Origin: Paraburkholderia polaris
GTDB taxonomy: Bacteria; Pseudomonadota; Gammaproteobacteria; Burkholderiales; Burkholderiaceae
DNA length: 64,000 bases
Assembly (NCBI RefSeq): GCF_012927345.1
Contig: NZ_JABBGJ010000002.1
Span: 124,001 to 188,000 of the forward strand
Reading direction: 5' to 3'
The notes below the pieces were generated by a model. The model was not told the origin of the DNA. It saw only the letters and a list, made by a program, of their open reading frames with translations, and did not search any database. Below are positions 24,836-34,398 of this stretch, one piece after another (the first letter of the stretch is position 1; each line of letters starts with the position of its first letter). The translations under genes were made by a program, and so were the position numbers.

Positions 24836-25975
24836 CTAGAACGAATGACGAATGCCGACCATCACGCCGGTCTGGCCGGTGCCTGCCGTGGGTGTCGTGC
24901 CGCCGCCACCGGCGCTGACCGAGTAGCGCGCCTTCTCACTGTTGGCGAGATACGAGCCTTGCGCATAGACAGCGGTGCGCTTCGAAAGCAGATACGTGGT
25001 ACGTAGCGTGCCCATCGCGGCGCGCGTGTCGTGCTCGCTATTGTTGATGTGATAGACCTCGCCATCGACAATGAAGGCAGGCGTCACGAAGTACGAGGCG
25101 CCGACGAAGAACAGATCCGAACGCACGGCTGCAATCGTGACGGCCGCTGGCTCGACACGGCGATTGAGCCAGCCCGCGCCGATCTTTGCTTTGCCGAGAT
25201 TCGCGTAGGCACTGACTTGGGTGCGGATGTCCTTATCGGCGGCGTTGGTGAGCGGAATGGGCGCAACGCCGTCGAAGAAGTTCGCGGCCGCGGTACTGCC
25301 GCCGCGCTGCTCCTCATACGACGCCGCGACACCGAACAGCGGCACGTCGTACTTGAGCATCACCGACCACTCGCGGCATTCCGTTGCATGCCCGGCTACC
25401 GAGCCGGTGCAGGTGCCCTGGCCCGGCGAGTTGCCGGTGCCTGCCGAGTCGCGGCCGAACGAATAGTTCGCGCCGAGCGTCACACCCGCATAAGTGCCGA
25501 GGTAGCTCACTGAATTGTCGGCGCGGGCGTTCGGCACGTAGGCATCGAGCGAGCCCAGCCCGTAAATGTCCGGACCGATCAGGTCCGCACCCATCAGCGC
25601 GAGATACGTCATCGTGTACTGGCGTCCGAACGAAACCGTGCCGTATGGACTCTTGATGCCGACGAACGCCTGGCGCCCGAATAACCGGCCGCCCTGGCCC
25701 AGATCGCCGCCGCGCACGTTGAAGCCGCTTTCCAGTGTGAATACCGCGCTATAGCCGCCGCCCAGGTCTTCATTGCCGCGCAGGCCCCAACGCGAAGGCA
25801 GTTCGCCCGTGACAGACGGCATGCGGAATACGCCATTGCCCGCGGCGTTCGCGTGCGATACGTATTCGATGCCGGTGTCGACGATGCCGTAGAGCGTCAC
25901 GCTCGATTGGGCCGTTGCTGCGCCACTGGCGGCGCACAATGCGCCGCAAAGAAGGAGGCGTGCGGATGCTTGCAT
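24836..25975 (-). CDS. Gram-negative porin (Burkholderia OmpC-like)
   Basis: The protein has 379 residues from the ATG at 25975, which has a good GGAG site; an upstream TTG adds five. A signal peptide ends near A-T-A-Q. The mature protein begins S-S-V-T-L-Y-G-I-V-D-T-G, the classic first strand of betaproteobacterial general porins. It has G-R-Q-A-F-V-G loops and the terminal aromatic residue in R-H-S-F. It lies 15 bases before the esterase gene and downstream of the MFS gene, so it is likely the outer-membrane entry for aromatic acids. Confidence 0.93.
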   Translation of the reverse strand: MQASARLLLCGALCAASGAATAQSSVTLYGIVDTGIEYVSHANAAGNGVFRMPSVTGELPSRWGLRGNEDLGGGYSAVFTLESGFNVRGGDLGQGGRLFGRQAFVGIKSPYGTVSFGRQYTMTYLALMGADLIGPDIYGLGSLDAYVPNARADNSVSYLGTYAGVTLGANYSFGRDSAGTGNSPGQGTCTGSVAGHATECREWSVMLKYDVPLFGVAASYEEQRGGSTAAANFFDGVAPIPLTNAADKDIRTQVSAYANLGKAKIGAGWLNRRVEPAAVTIAAVRSDLFFVGASYFVTPAFIVDGEVYHINNSEHDTRAAMGTLRTTYLLSKRTAVYAQGSYLANSEKARYSVSAGGGGTTPTAGTGQTGVMVGIRHSF

Positions 25976-26056
25976 GAAGTGTGTCTCCAAACCGTTGATT
26001 GAATGTGTTTGTTGTTGGGGCTTGCGGGGTTTTGTTGGGTCTTCTTATGTGCCCGG

Positions 26057-27304
26057 TCAGTCGTCGGCGCGCGGACGGCGCAGCAACAGCAACGCCGCCG
26101 CGGCGGCGATCAGCGTGACGGGAATGCTCGCGCCGATGACCGTCGACGAACTGCGACCCATCGCCAGCAATTGGCCTGCGGCAAGCGGTCCGACCACCGA
26201 GCCGATACGGCCCACCGCCACGGCTGCGCCGACACCGGTGCCGCGCATGGCAGTCGGATAAAACGCCGCCGACAATGCGTACAGCACCGATTGGCCGCCG
26301 ATCACGAACATCCCCGCGAAAAAGGCGGAGGTGGCGAGTGCGCCGAAGCCGGGCGCCATCGAGAGCGCCGCGAGCGACGCGATGATCCCGACGTACATGC
26401 CCGCCACCACGACGCCTGAGCGCATCCGGTCCATCAACATGCCGATGCACAACGCGCCGATGCCGCCGCCGATGTTGAAGAAGATCTGCACGTAGCCCAC
26501 TTGTGCACGCGACAGGCCGCTTGCCGCCATTAGCGAAGGCAACCAGTTGAGCAGAAAGTAGAGGACGATCAGTGTGCAGAAATAGCTGACCCAGATCTGC
26601 ACGGTCGAGAGGCCACGTGTGCCGCCGAACAGGATCTCGCCGACCGGCGCGGGCTTCGCATGACCGTCTCGCGAGGCCTTGGCGAATGCCTTCGAATCCG
26701 CGAGAAACACGAGCAACAGCGGCACCAGCACCAGCGGCCCTGCGCCGCCGACGTAGAAAATGTGCCGCCACTCGGTGTCGCCCGCACTCAGCACGCCGAT
26801 CACCGAAGCGATCACACCGCCGAACGGAATGCCGCAATACATCACACTCACCGCAGTGCTGCGCGAGCGCGGCTCGACCGCTTCCGACGACAACGCGATC
26901 AGATTCGGGAGTGCGCCACCCAAGCCGATCCCCGTCAGCACACGCACGATCACCAGTGTGTGAAAGTCACTCACCAGCGCCGTCGCGATCGACAACAAGC
27001 CGAACAGGCATGCGGAAATCACCAGCACACGCTTGCGGCCGATCCGGTCGGCAAGCCGTCCGCCGAACATCGCGCCAGGCAGCAAGCCGAAGGTCCCGGC
27101 GCTGAACGCGAGCCCCATCTGCCCGACCGACAGACCGAACTCGCGTGCCATCCGTGGCGCGGCGACGCCGACCGACTGCAGGTCCAACCCTTCGAGCAGG
27201 GCGATGGCAAAACACAAGCCGAGTGTGAGGAAGACGCTCGTCTGGCTGGACGTCGCCGGTCCGGCAAGGCTTTCTGTCGAGGGTAATGCTCCGGTTCTTT
27301 TCAC
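26057..27304 (-). CDS. MFS aromatic-acid:H+ symporter (AAHS-like)
   Basis: This 415-residue, 12-helix permease starts at a GTG with an AAGGAT ribosome site. The first helix has G-L-D-L-Q-S-V-G-V-A-A-P, the Asp-containing motif of the aromatic acid:H+ symporter family. G-G-R-L-A-D-R-I-G-R-K-R follows after helix 2, with A-L-P-N-L-I-A-L-S-S-E in helix 4. It heads the MFS / porin / esterase row and is preceded by an operator at 27615-27631 matching the one before the hydratase-lyase gene. The expected substrate is a hydroxycinnamate such as ferulate or p-coumarate. Confidence 0.9.
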   Translation of the reverse strand: MKRTGALPSTESLAGPATSSQTSVFLTLGLCFAIALLEGLDLQSVGVAAPRMAREFGLSVGQMGLAFSAGTFGLLPGAMFGGRLADRIGRKRVLVISACLFGLLSIATALVSDFHTLVIVRVLTGIGLGGALPNLIALSSEAVEPRSRSTAVSVMYCGIPFGGVIASVIGVLSAGDTEWRHIFYVGGAGPLVLVPLLLVFLADSKAFAKASRDGHAKPAPVGEILFGGTRGLSTVQIWVSYFCTLIVLYFLLNWLPSLMAASGLSRAQVGYVQIFFNIGGGIGALCIGMLMDRMRSGVVVAGMYVGIIASLAALSMAPGFGALATSAFFAGMFVIGGQSVLYALSAAFYPTAMRGTGVGAAVAVGRIGSVVGPLAAGQLLAMGRSSSTVIGASIPVTLIAAAAALLLLRRPRADD

Positions 27305-27614
27305 GTTAGTGATCCTTATTAAAATGCGTGGTTTTCCGGTGTCGATGAAGAACGGCAGGTACCGAGTCGCACGTCTGGTGCGCCGGTTCGGCGCGGAAGC
27401 GGTTGAGGTGCTTCAGCGCCGGGGCGCTCTGAAGTTCCAGGCAGTCCCGGTGAAACGGGATTCAGACCGCCATCGAGGTGACGATGGAATGCTTAAGAAC
27501 AGCCCGACGAAAACCACAGCGCGCAGCACATCGGTTCGATGCTTGCGTTGCTGTCCGTTTGCCTCGAAGCGATGCAACGCGTCTCCACCCGCTGCATCGT
27601 GGACTGGATTTAAT

Positions 27615-27631
27615 ATCAGGTAGGCTGATAA
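27615..27631 (-). promoter_or_regulatory. MarR-type operator before the uptake operon
   Basis: TATCAG-GTAGG-CTGATA is a perfect dyad. On the minus strand it reads into CCTGATATTAAAT, identical over 13 bases to the site at 28265-28277 before the hydratase-lyase gene. A TTGCTT sequence lies where a -35 box would fit. The site is 311 bases before the MFS gene; the 381-base gap between 27305 and 27685 holds no other recognisable gene. Confidence 0.6.
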
Positions 27632-27685
27632 AGCAAGCGCAAGCGCTTCGGTGAAAACACCTAGCAATTTGCCAAGACGGGAACG

Positions 27686-28186
27686 TCAGCCGCGCAGGTT
27701 GCGCACGAACGTTTCGAGGTGGGTTTGTACCGCGCCGGCCGCTTCGAGCCCGGTGCCTTCCATCATCTGCTTCTCGATCGCCTTGACCGCCTGCTCGCAT
27801 TCGCGCAGTACGGCTCGCCCTTCATCGGTCAATTGCAGCAGCACGATGCGGCCGTGCGTCGGGTCCGGTTCGCGGCTGACCCAGTTCCGGCTTGCCATGG
27901 CGTTCATCACCTCATTGGCCGATTGCGGCGTGATGAAGGAGCGCTCGGCAACCTGCGCATTGGACGCCTGCCCCTTTGCATCGAGTACCGAAAGCGCGGT
28001 GAATTGCGCGAGCGTCAAACCGAGCGGTGCGAGCGCCTCAGTCATGCGGCGCCGGAGGATGCGGTCGAGACTGCCAATCACATAGGCCAGCCGCAGGTTG
28101 GAGCGACGGGTGCGCGTGGTGGCGGGTTCGACGGGCGAAGTTTGATTTTTGCTCATGATGGGCAGGAGGTTCGGTCTAGCCCGCAT
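27686..28186 (-). CDS. MarR-family regulator of hydroxycinnamate genes
   Basis: This is a 166-residue MarR protein; an ATG at 28156 would give 156. Its winged helix-turn-helix is centred on V-A-E-R-S-F-I-T-P-Q-S-A-N-E-V-M, followed by the wing with R-E-P-D-P-T-H-G-R. It is divergent from the hydratase-lyase gene. Ferulate and coumarate pathways are commonly held off by a MarR repressor (FerR/CouR type) released by the CoA thioester. Matching palindromes at 27615 and 28257 flank this gene and are its likely operators. Confidence 0.88.
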   Translation of the reverse strand: MRARPNLLPIMSKNQTSPVEPATTRTRRSNLRLAYVIGSLDRILRRRMTEALAPLGLTLAQFTALSVLDAKGQASNAQVAERSFITPQSANEVMNAMASRNWVSREPDPTHGRIVLLQLTDEGRAVLRECEQAVKAIEKQMMEGTGLEAAGAVQTHLETFVRNLRG

Positions 28187-28248
28187 CTTAGCGCGCCTCG
28201 CCGCCGATCCGACCGATAGGGGTTTGCACCGAGTCGGCGAAATTCCGC

Positions 28249-28277
28249 TTTACATGTCAGGTAGCCTGATATTAAAT
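28249..28277 (+). promoter_or_regulatory. Promoter with MarR operator for the hydroxycinnamate genes
   Basis: TTTACA (28249-28254) and a TTAAAT (28272-28277) about 17 bases later make a sigma-70-like promoter. The perfect dyad TCAGG-TAG-CCTGA (28257-28269) sits between the two boxes, so a bound repressor would block polymerase. The layout repeats at 27615 in the opposite direction. Confidence 0.6.
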
Positions 28278-28323
28278 GCACTCATCAGGCCGCGGTCGCG
28301 GTCAATGTTCACGGAGAAAGAAG

Positions 28324-29151
28324 ATGAATTACGAAGGTCGTTGGGAAACCGTCAAGGTCGATGTTGCAGAGGGAATCGCATGGGTCACGTTCAATCGTCC
28401 CGAGAAGCGCAACGCGATGAGTCCGACGCTGAACAAGGAAATGATCGAGGTCCTCGAGGCAGTCGAACTGGACGCCGAAGCACAGGTTCTCGTGCTGACG
28501 GGCGAGGGTGACGCGTGGACCGCGGGCATGGACCTGAAGGAATATTTCCGTGAAGTCGACGCCGGCCCGGAAATCCTGCAGGAAAAGATTCGCCGCGATG
28601 CATGCCGCTGGCAATGGCAGTTGTTGCGCATGTACGCGAAGCCGACCATCGCGATGGTCAACGGCTGGTGTTTTGGCGGCGGCTTCTCGCCGCTGGTGGC
28701 GTGCGATCTCGCGATCGCCGCTGACGAGGCCGTGTTCGGCCTCTCCGAAATCAACTGGGGCATTCCGCCGGGCAACCTGGTGAGTAAGGCAATGGCGGAC
28801 ACCGTGGGGCATCGTCAGGCGCTTTACTACATCATGACCGGCGAGACGTTCACGGGTGAGGAAGCGGCGCAAATGGGCCTCGTCAACAAGAGCGTGCCGC
28901 GAGCCGAACTGCGCGAGGCCACGCGTGTTCTCGCCGGCAAGCTGCTGCAAAAGAATCCGGTGGTGCTGCGCGCAGCCAAGAACGGCTTCAAGCGTTGCCG
29001 CGAACTGACCTGGGATCAGAACGAAGACTATCTGTACGCCAAGCTCGATCAGGCGCAACTGCGCGATCCCGAAGGCGGCCGTGAGCAGGGTCTGAAGCAG
29101 TTCCTCGACGAGAAGGCGATCAAGCCGGGTCTGCAAACCTACAAGCGTTGA
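28324..29151 (+). CDS. ech: p-Hydroxycinnamoyl-CoA hydratase/lyase (feruloyl-CoA to vanillin)
   Basis: From the ATG at 28324, behind a GGAG site, the enzyme is 275 residues and begins M-N-Y-E-G-R-W. It is a crotonase-fold protein with the oxyanion-hole segments A-G-M-D-L-K-E-Y near residue 70 and W-C-F-G-G-G-F near 118. The catalytic Glu lies in L-S-E-I-N-W-G-I-P-P-G near residue 143. The long, Tyr/Trp-rich C-terminal half is typical of hydratase-lyases rather than plain enoyl-CoA hydratases. It hydrates feruloyl- or coumaroyl-CoA and splits it into the benzaldehyde and acetyl-CoA. The dehydrogenase and CoA-ligase genes follow. Confidence 0.93.
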   Translation: MNYEGRWETVKVDVAEGIAWVTFNRPEKRNAMSPTLNKEMIEVLEAVELDAEAQVLVLTGEGDAWTAGMDLKEYFREVDAGPEILQEKIRRDACRWQWQLLRMYAKPTIAMVNGWCFGGGFSPLVACDLAIAADEAVFGLSEINWGIPPGNLVSKAMADTVGHRQALYYIMTGETFTGEEAAQMGLVNKSVPRAELREATRVLAGKLLQKNPVVLRAAKNGFKRCRELTWDQNEDYLYAKLDQAQLRDPEGGREQGLKQFLDEKAIKPGLQTYKR

Positions 29152-29250
29152 GCTATCGCGGGCGCTAAGGTGGGTTCAAGCAGATACACGCGTAGGAAGA
29201 GGCGCGCGTGAAGACTGGCGGGCAAGTGAGACAGCGAGGAGACGAGACAC

Positions 29251-30702
29251 ATGCATGAAGTGACATTGTTGATCGGCGGCGAGAGCCGCGGCGCATCGGA
29301 CGGCAGAACCTTCGAGCGGATCAATCCCGCGAGCGGCGTGGCGGCCTCGCGTGCGGCTGCCGCCACGTTGGCCGACGCCGACGCGGCTGTAGAAGCCGCG
29401 GCGCGCGCGTTTCCGGCATGGTCGGCATTGGCGCCGACTGAACGCCGCAAACGTCTATTGGCCGCAGCGGATCTGATGGACGCCCGCACGGCGCAATTCA
29501 TCGAAACCGGTGTGGCCGAAACCGGCGCCATGCCGAACTGGTACGGCTTCAATGTGATGCTGGCCGCCAACATGCTGCGCGAAGCCGCCGCGATGACCAC
29601 GCAAATCGACGGCGACGTGATTCCGTCGGACGTGCCGGGCAGTCTCGCGATGGCAGTGCGCCAGCCGTGCGGTGTGGTGCTCGGCATGGCGCCGTGGAAT
29701 GCGCCGGTGATCCTCGGCACGCGGGCGATTGCCATGCCGCTCGCTTGCGGCAACACGGTCGTGCTCAAGGCTTCTGAAGGCTGCCCGGGCGTGCATCGGC
29801 TGATTGGCAGCGTGTTGCAGGAAGCCGGGCTTGGCGACGGTGTAGTGAACGTCGTCACGCATTCGGCCGAAGATGCACCGGCAATCGTTGAAAGGCTGAT
29901 TGCTCATCCGGCAGTGCGGCGCGTCAATTTCACCGGCTCGACGCGGGTTGGACGCATCGTCGCGCAGCATGCCGCGCAGCATCTGAAACCGGCCTTGCTC
30001 GAGCTTGGCGGCAAGGCGCCCGTGGTGGTGCTCGACGACGCCGATCTGGATGCAGCAGTGGATGGCATCGCGTTCGGCGCGTTCTTCAACCAGGGGCAGA
30101 TTTGCATGTCGACGGAGCGGTTGATCGTCGACCGCAAGATCGCCGATGCGTTGGTCGAGAAGCTCGCGGCCAAAGCGCGAACCCTGAAGGCAGGCGATCC
30201 GGCTGCGGCCGATTCTGTGCTCGGCGTGCTCGAAAGCGTGGCGGCCGCACGGCGCATCAAGGCGCTCGTTGAAGACGCGCATGAGAAGGGCGCGAAGCTG
30301 CCGGTCGGCTGCTCGGTTGAAGGCGCCGTGATGCAACCGGCGATTGTCGACGGTGTGACGCGCGACATGAAGCTTTATGCCGAGGAGTCTTTCGGACCGG
30401 TGGTGACGGTGCAGCGTGTGGCCGGTGACGAGGAGGCGATTCAGGTTGCCAACGATAGCGAATACGGTCTCTCCGCGGCGGTATTCAGCCGCGATGTATC
30501 GCGCGCGTTGAATGTGGCGAAACGCATCGAATCGGGTATCTGCCATATCAACGGGCCGACCGTGCATGACGAAGCGCAGATGCCGTTCGGCGGCGTGAAG
30601 AAGAGCGGCTATGGGCGTTTTGGCAGCAAGGCGTCGATCGCCGAGTTCACGGACCTGCGCTGGATCACGATTCAAACCGGCCCGCGTCACTATCCGATCT
30701 GA
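29251..30702 (+). CDS. vdh: Aromatic aldehyde (vanillin) dehydrogenase
   Basis: This 483-residue aldehyde dehydrogenase has the NAD-site turn F-T-G-S-T-R-V-G, the general-base Glu251 in L-E-L-G-G-K-A-P, and the catalytic Cys285 in G-Q-I-C-M-S-T. The C-terminal E-E-S-F-G-P and P-F-G-G-V-K-K-S-G segments are intact. It follows the hydratase-lyase after 99 bases and should oxidise vanillin or 4-hydroxybenzaldehyde to the acid. It could also accept other benzaldehydes. Confidence 0.92.
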   Translation: MHEVTLLIGGESRGASDGRTFERINPASGVAASRAAAATLADADAAVEAAARAFPAWSALAPTERRKRLLAAADLMDARTAQFIETGVAETGAMPNWYGFNVMLAANMLREAAAMTTQIDGDVIPSDVPGSLAMAVRQPCGVVLGMAPWNAPVILGTRAIAMPLACGNTVVLKASEGCPGVHRLIGSVLQEAGLGDGVVNVVTHSAEDAPAIVERLIAHPAVRRVNFTGSTRVGRIVAQHAAQHLKPALLELGGKAPVVVLDDADLDAAVDGIAFGAFFNQGQICMSTERLIVDRKIADALVEKLAAKARTLKAGDPAAADSVLGVLESVAAARRIKALVEDAHEKGAKLPVGCSVEGAVMQPAIVDGVTRDMKLYAEESFGPVVTVQRVAGDEEAIQVANDSEYGLSAAVFSRDVSRALNVAKRIESGICHINGPTVHDEAQMPFGGVKKSGYGRFGSKASIAEFTDLRWITIQTGPRHYPI

Positions 30703-30819
30703 TCGTCCGCGGTCGATGCGCTACATGGAAGCATCAAAGAAGGTTGCTCCGCCGCAGAGCGCGGAGCGCCCGACGCCGTCGCAACGCGGCGCGCAGGCAG
30801 CTTTCAAAGGAGACAGGCT

Positions 30820-32733
30820 TTGCATTCCAAGCCAAGACAACCGAACACCCCCGGCGCGCACGACGAGGCGCCGACGCATTACCGCGCGACGACGATCGGC
30901 GCGCCATCGTTGCACGCGCAACGGCGCGGTGACACATGGTATTTGCGCGCTAACGAGCCGCTTGGCGAACACCCGCAACGTCTGACCGACCGGCTCGCGA
31001 GCGGCGCGCGCGAGCATCCGGAGCGTTGGCTGGCGGCGCGACGCGGCAGCGACGGTCAATGGATCGGCCTGAGCTACGCGAAAGCGCTGCAAAGTGCTCG
31101 CGCGATCGGACAAGCGCTGCTGGCGCGCGATCTTTCCGTCGAGCGTCCGGTTGTGATTCTGTCGGGCAACGATCTCGAACACCTGCAACTGGCGCTCGGC
31201 GCGATGTGGGCCGGCATTCCGTATGCGGCGATTTCCCCGGCTTATGCACTCGCTTCCGGCGACTTCGGCAAGCTGCGGCATACGATCGATCTGCTGACGC
31301 CGGGCCTGGTCTTCGCAAGCGGCTATGACATATTCGCCAAGGCGATCGATGCAGCGGTGCCGGTCGACGTCGAAGTCGTTGCTGCAACGGGGCCCAAGGC
31401 GCCGCAGGCGGCGCGCAGCGTGACTTCGTTCGGCGACCTGCTGGATACAACGCCCGGCACGGTCGATTCTGTTCACGCGGCGGTGAGCCCGGACGCCATC
31501 GCCAAGTTTCTGTTCACGTCGGGCTCGACCAGGCTGCCCAAGGCCGTGCCGACCACGCACCGCATGCTGTGCAGCAACCAGCAGATGCTGCTCGAAACGT
31601 TTCCTGAGTTCGCGAGCGAGGCGCCGGTGCTGGTCGACTGGCTGCCGTGGAACCACACCTTCGGCGGCAGCCATAACGCGGGCATTGCGCTTTACAACGG
31701 CGGAACGCTCTATATCGACGACGGCAAACCGGTCAACGGCAAGTTCCAGGAAACGCTGCGCAACCTGCGCGAAATCGCGCCGACGATCTACTTCAATGTG
31801 CCGAAAGGCTGGGAAGAACTGGCCATCGCACTGGAGCAGGATGCGCAATTGCGTGAGACGTTTTTCTCGCGCGTGAAGGTGTATTTCTTCGCAGGTGCGG
31901 GGCTCTCGCAAGCCGCGTGGGACCGGCTCGAACGCGTCACCGAGAAGTATTGCGGCGAGCGCATTCGCATCATGGCCGGACTCGGTATGACCGAGACCTC
32001 GCCGTCCTGCCTGTTTACCACGGGCCCGGTCATGCGTGCCGGCTATGTCGGCTCACCGGCGCCTGGCTGCGAGGTCAAACTCGCACCGGTCGGCGGCAAG
32101 CTCGAAGCGCGCTATCGTGGACCGCATGTGATGGCCGGCTATTGGCGCACGAATTCTGCAGAGTCGGATAACGCCTTCGACGAAGAAGGCTATTTTTGCA
32201 GCGGCGACGCGTTGCGCTTTGTCGATGTCGAGCGTCCGGAACTTGGGCTGCTGTTCGACGGACGCATCGCTGAAGACTTCAAGCTGAGTTCGGGCACCTT
32301 CGTCAGCGTTGGCCCGATGCGGGCTCGCGTGATCTCCGAAGGCGCGCCGTATGTGCAGGACGTGGTTGTCGCCGGTATGAATCGCGACGACGTGAGTTTG
32401 CTGGTGTTTCCGCGGCTCGACGATTGCCGGAGGCTGGCTGGTTTGCCTTTGTCGGCAAGCTCGCGTGAGGTCATCGAAGCCCCCGTCGTGCGGGGGCACT
32501 TTGCGGCTTTACTGGAGATGCTCAATCGCAGTGCGACCGGCGGCGCGACCACAATCGCCCGTATCCGGCTCATGGACGTCGCGCCTTCGCTCGATCTCGG
32601 CGAGATCACCGACAAAGGATCGATCAATCAACGCGCGGTGCTAACGCATCGGGCCGCGCTCGTCGACGCGATGTACGACACGGCGCAGCGCGATCCCGCC
32701 GTGATTTACGCGGCTGCTTGCGGCGCGACTTAG
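30820..32733 (+). CDS. fcs: Feruloyl-CoA synthase (hydroxycinnamate:CoA ligase)
   Basis: This 637-residue AMP-forming ligase starts at a TTG with an AAAGGAGA site 7 bases upstream; no better ATG is near. Motifs are L-F-T-S-G-S-T-R-L-P-K (P-loop), W-L-P-W-N-H-T-F-G-G-S, G-L-G-M-T-E-T-S-P, and the S-G-D-A-L hinge region. The length and the W-L-P-W-N-H-T block are typical of bacterial feruloyl-CoA synthases. It activates ferulate, coumarate or caffeate to the CoA ester for the hydratase-lyase two genes upstream. It is the last gene of the operon. Confidence 0.92.
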   Translation: MHSKPRQPNTPGAHDEAPTHYRATTIGAPSLHAQRRGDTWYLRANEPLGEHPQRLTDRLASGAREHPERWLAARRGSDGQWIGLSYAKALQSARAIGQALLARDLSVERPVVILSGNDLEHLQLALGAMWAGIPYAAISPAYALASGDFGKLRHTIDLLTPGLVFASGYDIFAKAIDAAVPVDVEVVAATGPKAPQAARSVTSFGDLLDTTPGTVDSVHAAVSPDAIAKFLFTSGSTRLPKAVPTTHRMLCSNQQMLLETFPEFASEAPVLVDWLPWNHTFGGSHNAGIALYNGGTLYIDDGKPVNGKFQETLRNLREIAPTIYFNVPKGWEELAIALEQDAQLRETFFSRVKVYFFAGAGLSQAAWDRLERVTEKYCGERIRIMAGLGMTETSPSCLFTTGPVMRAGYVGSPAPGCEVKLAPVGGKLEARYRGPHVMAGYWRTNSAESDNAFDEEGYFCSGDALRFVDVERPELGLLFDGRIAEDFKLSSGTFVSVGPMRARVISEGAPYVQDVVVAGMNRDDVSLLVFPRLDDCRRLAGLPLSASSREVIEAPVVRGHFAALLEMLNRSATGGATTIARIRLMDVAPSLDLGEITDKGSINQRAVLTHRAALVDAMYDTAQRDPAVIYAAACGAT

Positions 32734-32842
32734 GGCACGCGTCGCTCGCTCTTTCCGGGTTCCTCGTCGCACGGCAAAGGCGCTTCGCCGTATACAATTC
32801 GGCTGCGCCTGATTTTTGCCCAATACTGACCTGATCCCATCC

Positions 32843-33889
32843 ATGCCGAATCCGACCCGGGCCTTTCTTCTCGGCCCGCTCCTGAAAGGCGTTTCACGCT
32901 CCTTCTATCTCACCCTGCGCGTGTTGCCTGTCGGTATGCGCGATCCGATCGGTCTCGCATACCTGCTGGCACGCGCGGCCGACACGATCGCGGACACCTC
33001 GCTGATCTCGCCCGAGCAACGTCTTGCGTTGCTGCTGTCGCTGCGCGACCAGGTCAACGGCGCCCCGGACGACGGCGCGCTGTTCCAGCGCATGGCTGCC
33101 GAAGTGGCGGGCCAGCAGGTCCAGTCCGATGAAAAGGTTCTGCTCGAATCGCTCGGCCCGGCGCTCGACGTGCTATCGCAACTGAGCGAGTCCGACCGGA
33201 AGGCCGTACGCGGGATCGTGTCGACGCTGACCGAGGGCATGGAATTCGACCTTCGCACGTTCCCTGACGAACGTTCTGGCCAGATCGCCGCGCTGCGCGA
33301 GTACGAGGAACTTGATCGCTATACCTACCTCGTGGCGGGCTGCGTCGGCGAATTCTGGACCACCATGACCTACGCGCACATGCCCGGCACGCTGAAAGAG
33401 CGGCCCGAGACCATGGCGCGCCGCGGTGTGCGTTTCGGCAAAGCGCTGCAGATGACCAACGTTCTGCGCGATTGCGGCAAGGATTTGCGGATCGGGCGCT
33501 GTTATCTTCCGCAGACGATGCTCGATCAATATGGCCTCAGCGCGGAAGATCTCTTGCAGCCGGCCAACTCCGTTCGCGCTCGGCCTCTGATGGTCGAACT
33601 CGTGGGCAAGGCGCTGGATCATTTCCGTGAAGCCCTGGACTACACGCTGGCGATACCGGCGTTTTCGGTGCGTTTGCGTCTCGCCTGTTTGTGGCCGATC
33701 CTGATCGGCCTGGAGACACTGCTGTTGCTGGTGGATAACGATGCCTGGCTCGACCCGGCCAGGGTCTCCAAGGTCCGGCGCAATCAGGTGTATCAGATCA
33801 TCGCCTCGTCACTGCTGCTGGTCCCTTCGAATGGCCTGGTGCGAGCGTCGGTGGAAAAGCGGATCAAGCAAATCGAAGCTCGGCTCTGA
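32843..33889 (+). CDS. Squalene/phytoene synthase family protein
   Basis: The ATG at 32843 gives 348 residues. A GTG/TTG-type start at 32816 would add nine and lacks a ribosome site. Both Asp-rich prenyl-diphosphate-binding motifs are present: D-T-I-A-D near residue 45 and D-C-G-K-D near residue 210, followed by R-C-Y-L-P. A hydrophobic helix near the C-terminus suggests membrane attachment. The family condenses two farnesyl or geranylgeranyl diphosphates head to head. No other isoprenoid or hopanoid genes are adjacent, so the product is uncertain, though squalene is likelier than phytoene. Confidence 0.88.
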   Translation: MPNPTRAFLLGPLLKGVSRSFYLTLRVLPVGMRDPIGLAYLLARAADTIADTSLISPEQRLALLLSLRDQVNGAPDDGALFQRMAAEVAGQQVQSDEKVLLESLGPALDVLSQLSESDRKAVRGIVSTLTEGMEFDLRTFPDERSGQIAALREYEELDRYTYLVAGCVGEFWTTMTYAHMPGTLKERPETMARRGVRFGKALQMTNVLRDCGKDLRIGRCYLPQTMLDQYGLSAEDLLQPANSVRARPLMVELVGKALDHFREALDYTLAIPAFSVRLRLACLWPILIGLETLLLLVDNDAWLDPARVSKVRRNQVYQIIASSLLLVPSNGLVRASVEKRIKQIEARL

Positions 33890-34062
33890 GCGTCTGCTCA
33901 GCTGTATGGATAGTTGGTTATCCGATCCAGCCACGCTGCATAGCGAATTAACGCGGCATTACACCTTACTTAATCTGCATCATTGAATAGCCACCAATCG
34001 GGAAACCCCTAGCATCCTGCGCCGATGGTTCGCGTTAGTCTCTTCAAAAGAGGAGACGATCC

Positions 34063-34311
34063 ATGAGACAAGCGTTCAATATTGCAGTGGTGTTGTTGCT
34101 TGGCTATTTGATGGCGGATAGGGCGCTGATGCGCGCGCAAGCCGGAGAGATCGGGACAATTACGTGCCACCAAGGCGCGGAACTGATCAAGTCGGACGCG
34201 TTGAAAAAGGGCTTCGGTGACGCCGGGGCCAGCAGCCAGGGCGAAAATTTCCTGTCGAGCTGTCTCGTCACGGGTCGTGGCCAAGTGGGCGATCTGGTTG
34301 CCCGCGAATGA
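34063..34311 (+). CDS. Small membrane-anchored or secreted protein, 82 residues
   Basis: A GAGGAG ribosome site precedes the ATG. Residues 5-20 form a hydrophobic signal or anchor (I-A-V-V-L-L-L-G-Y-L-M), followed by a short polar domain with two cysteines (T-C-H near 35 and S-C-L near 67) that could form a disulfide in the periplasm. I recognise no family. Confidence 0.6.
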   Translation: MRQAFNIAVVLLLGYLMADRALMRAQAGEIGTITCHQGAELIKSDALKKGFGDAGASSQGENFLSSCLVTGRGQVGDLVARE

Positions 34312-34360
34312 CGCAAGCAGGCTGGCATCACTGAGGGCCCGCCCGGCGTAGCACTATATA

Positions 34361-34395
34361 AAAGAAAAAGCGCCCAGACCGTGAAGGTCCAGGCG
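34361..34395 (-). terminator. Intrinsic terminator on the minus strand
   Basis: On the minus strand CGCCTGGACC-TTCAC-GGTCTGGGCG (stem with two mismatches, 34395-34371) is followed at once by CTTTTTCTTT. It suits the end of the DUF4148 transcript, which stops 230 bases upstream at 34625. Confidence 0.6.
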
Positions 34396-34398
34396 AAG

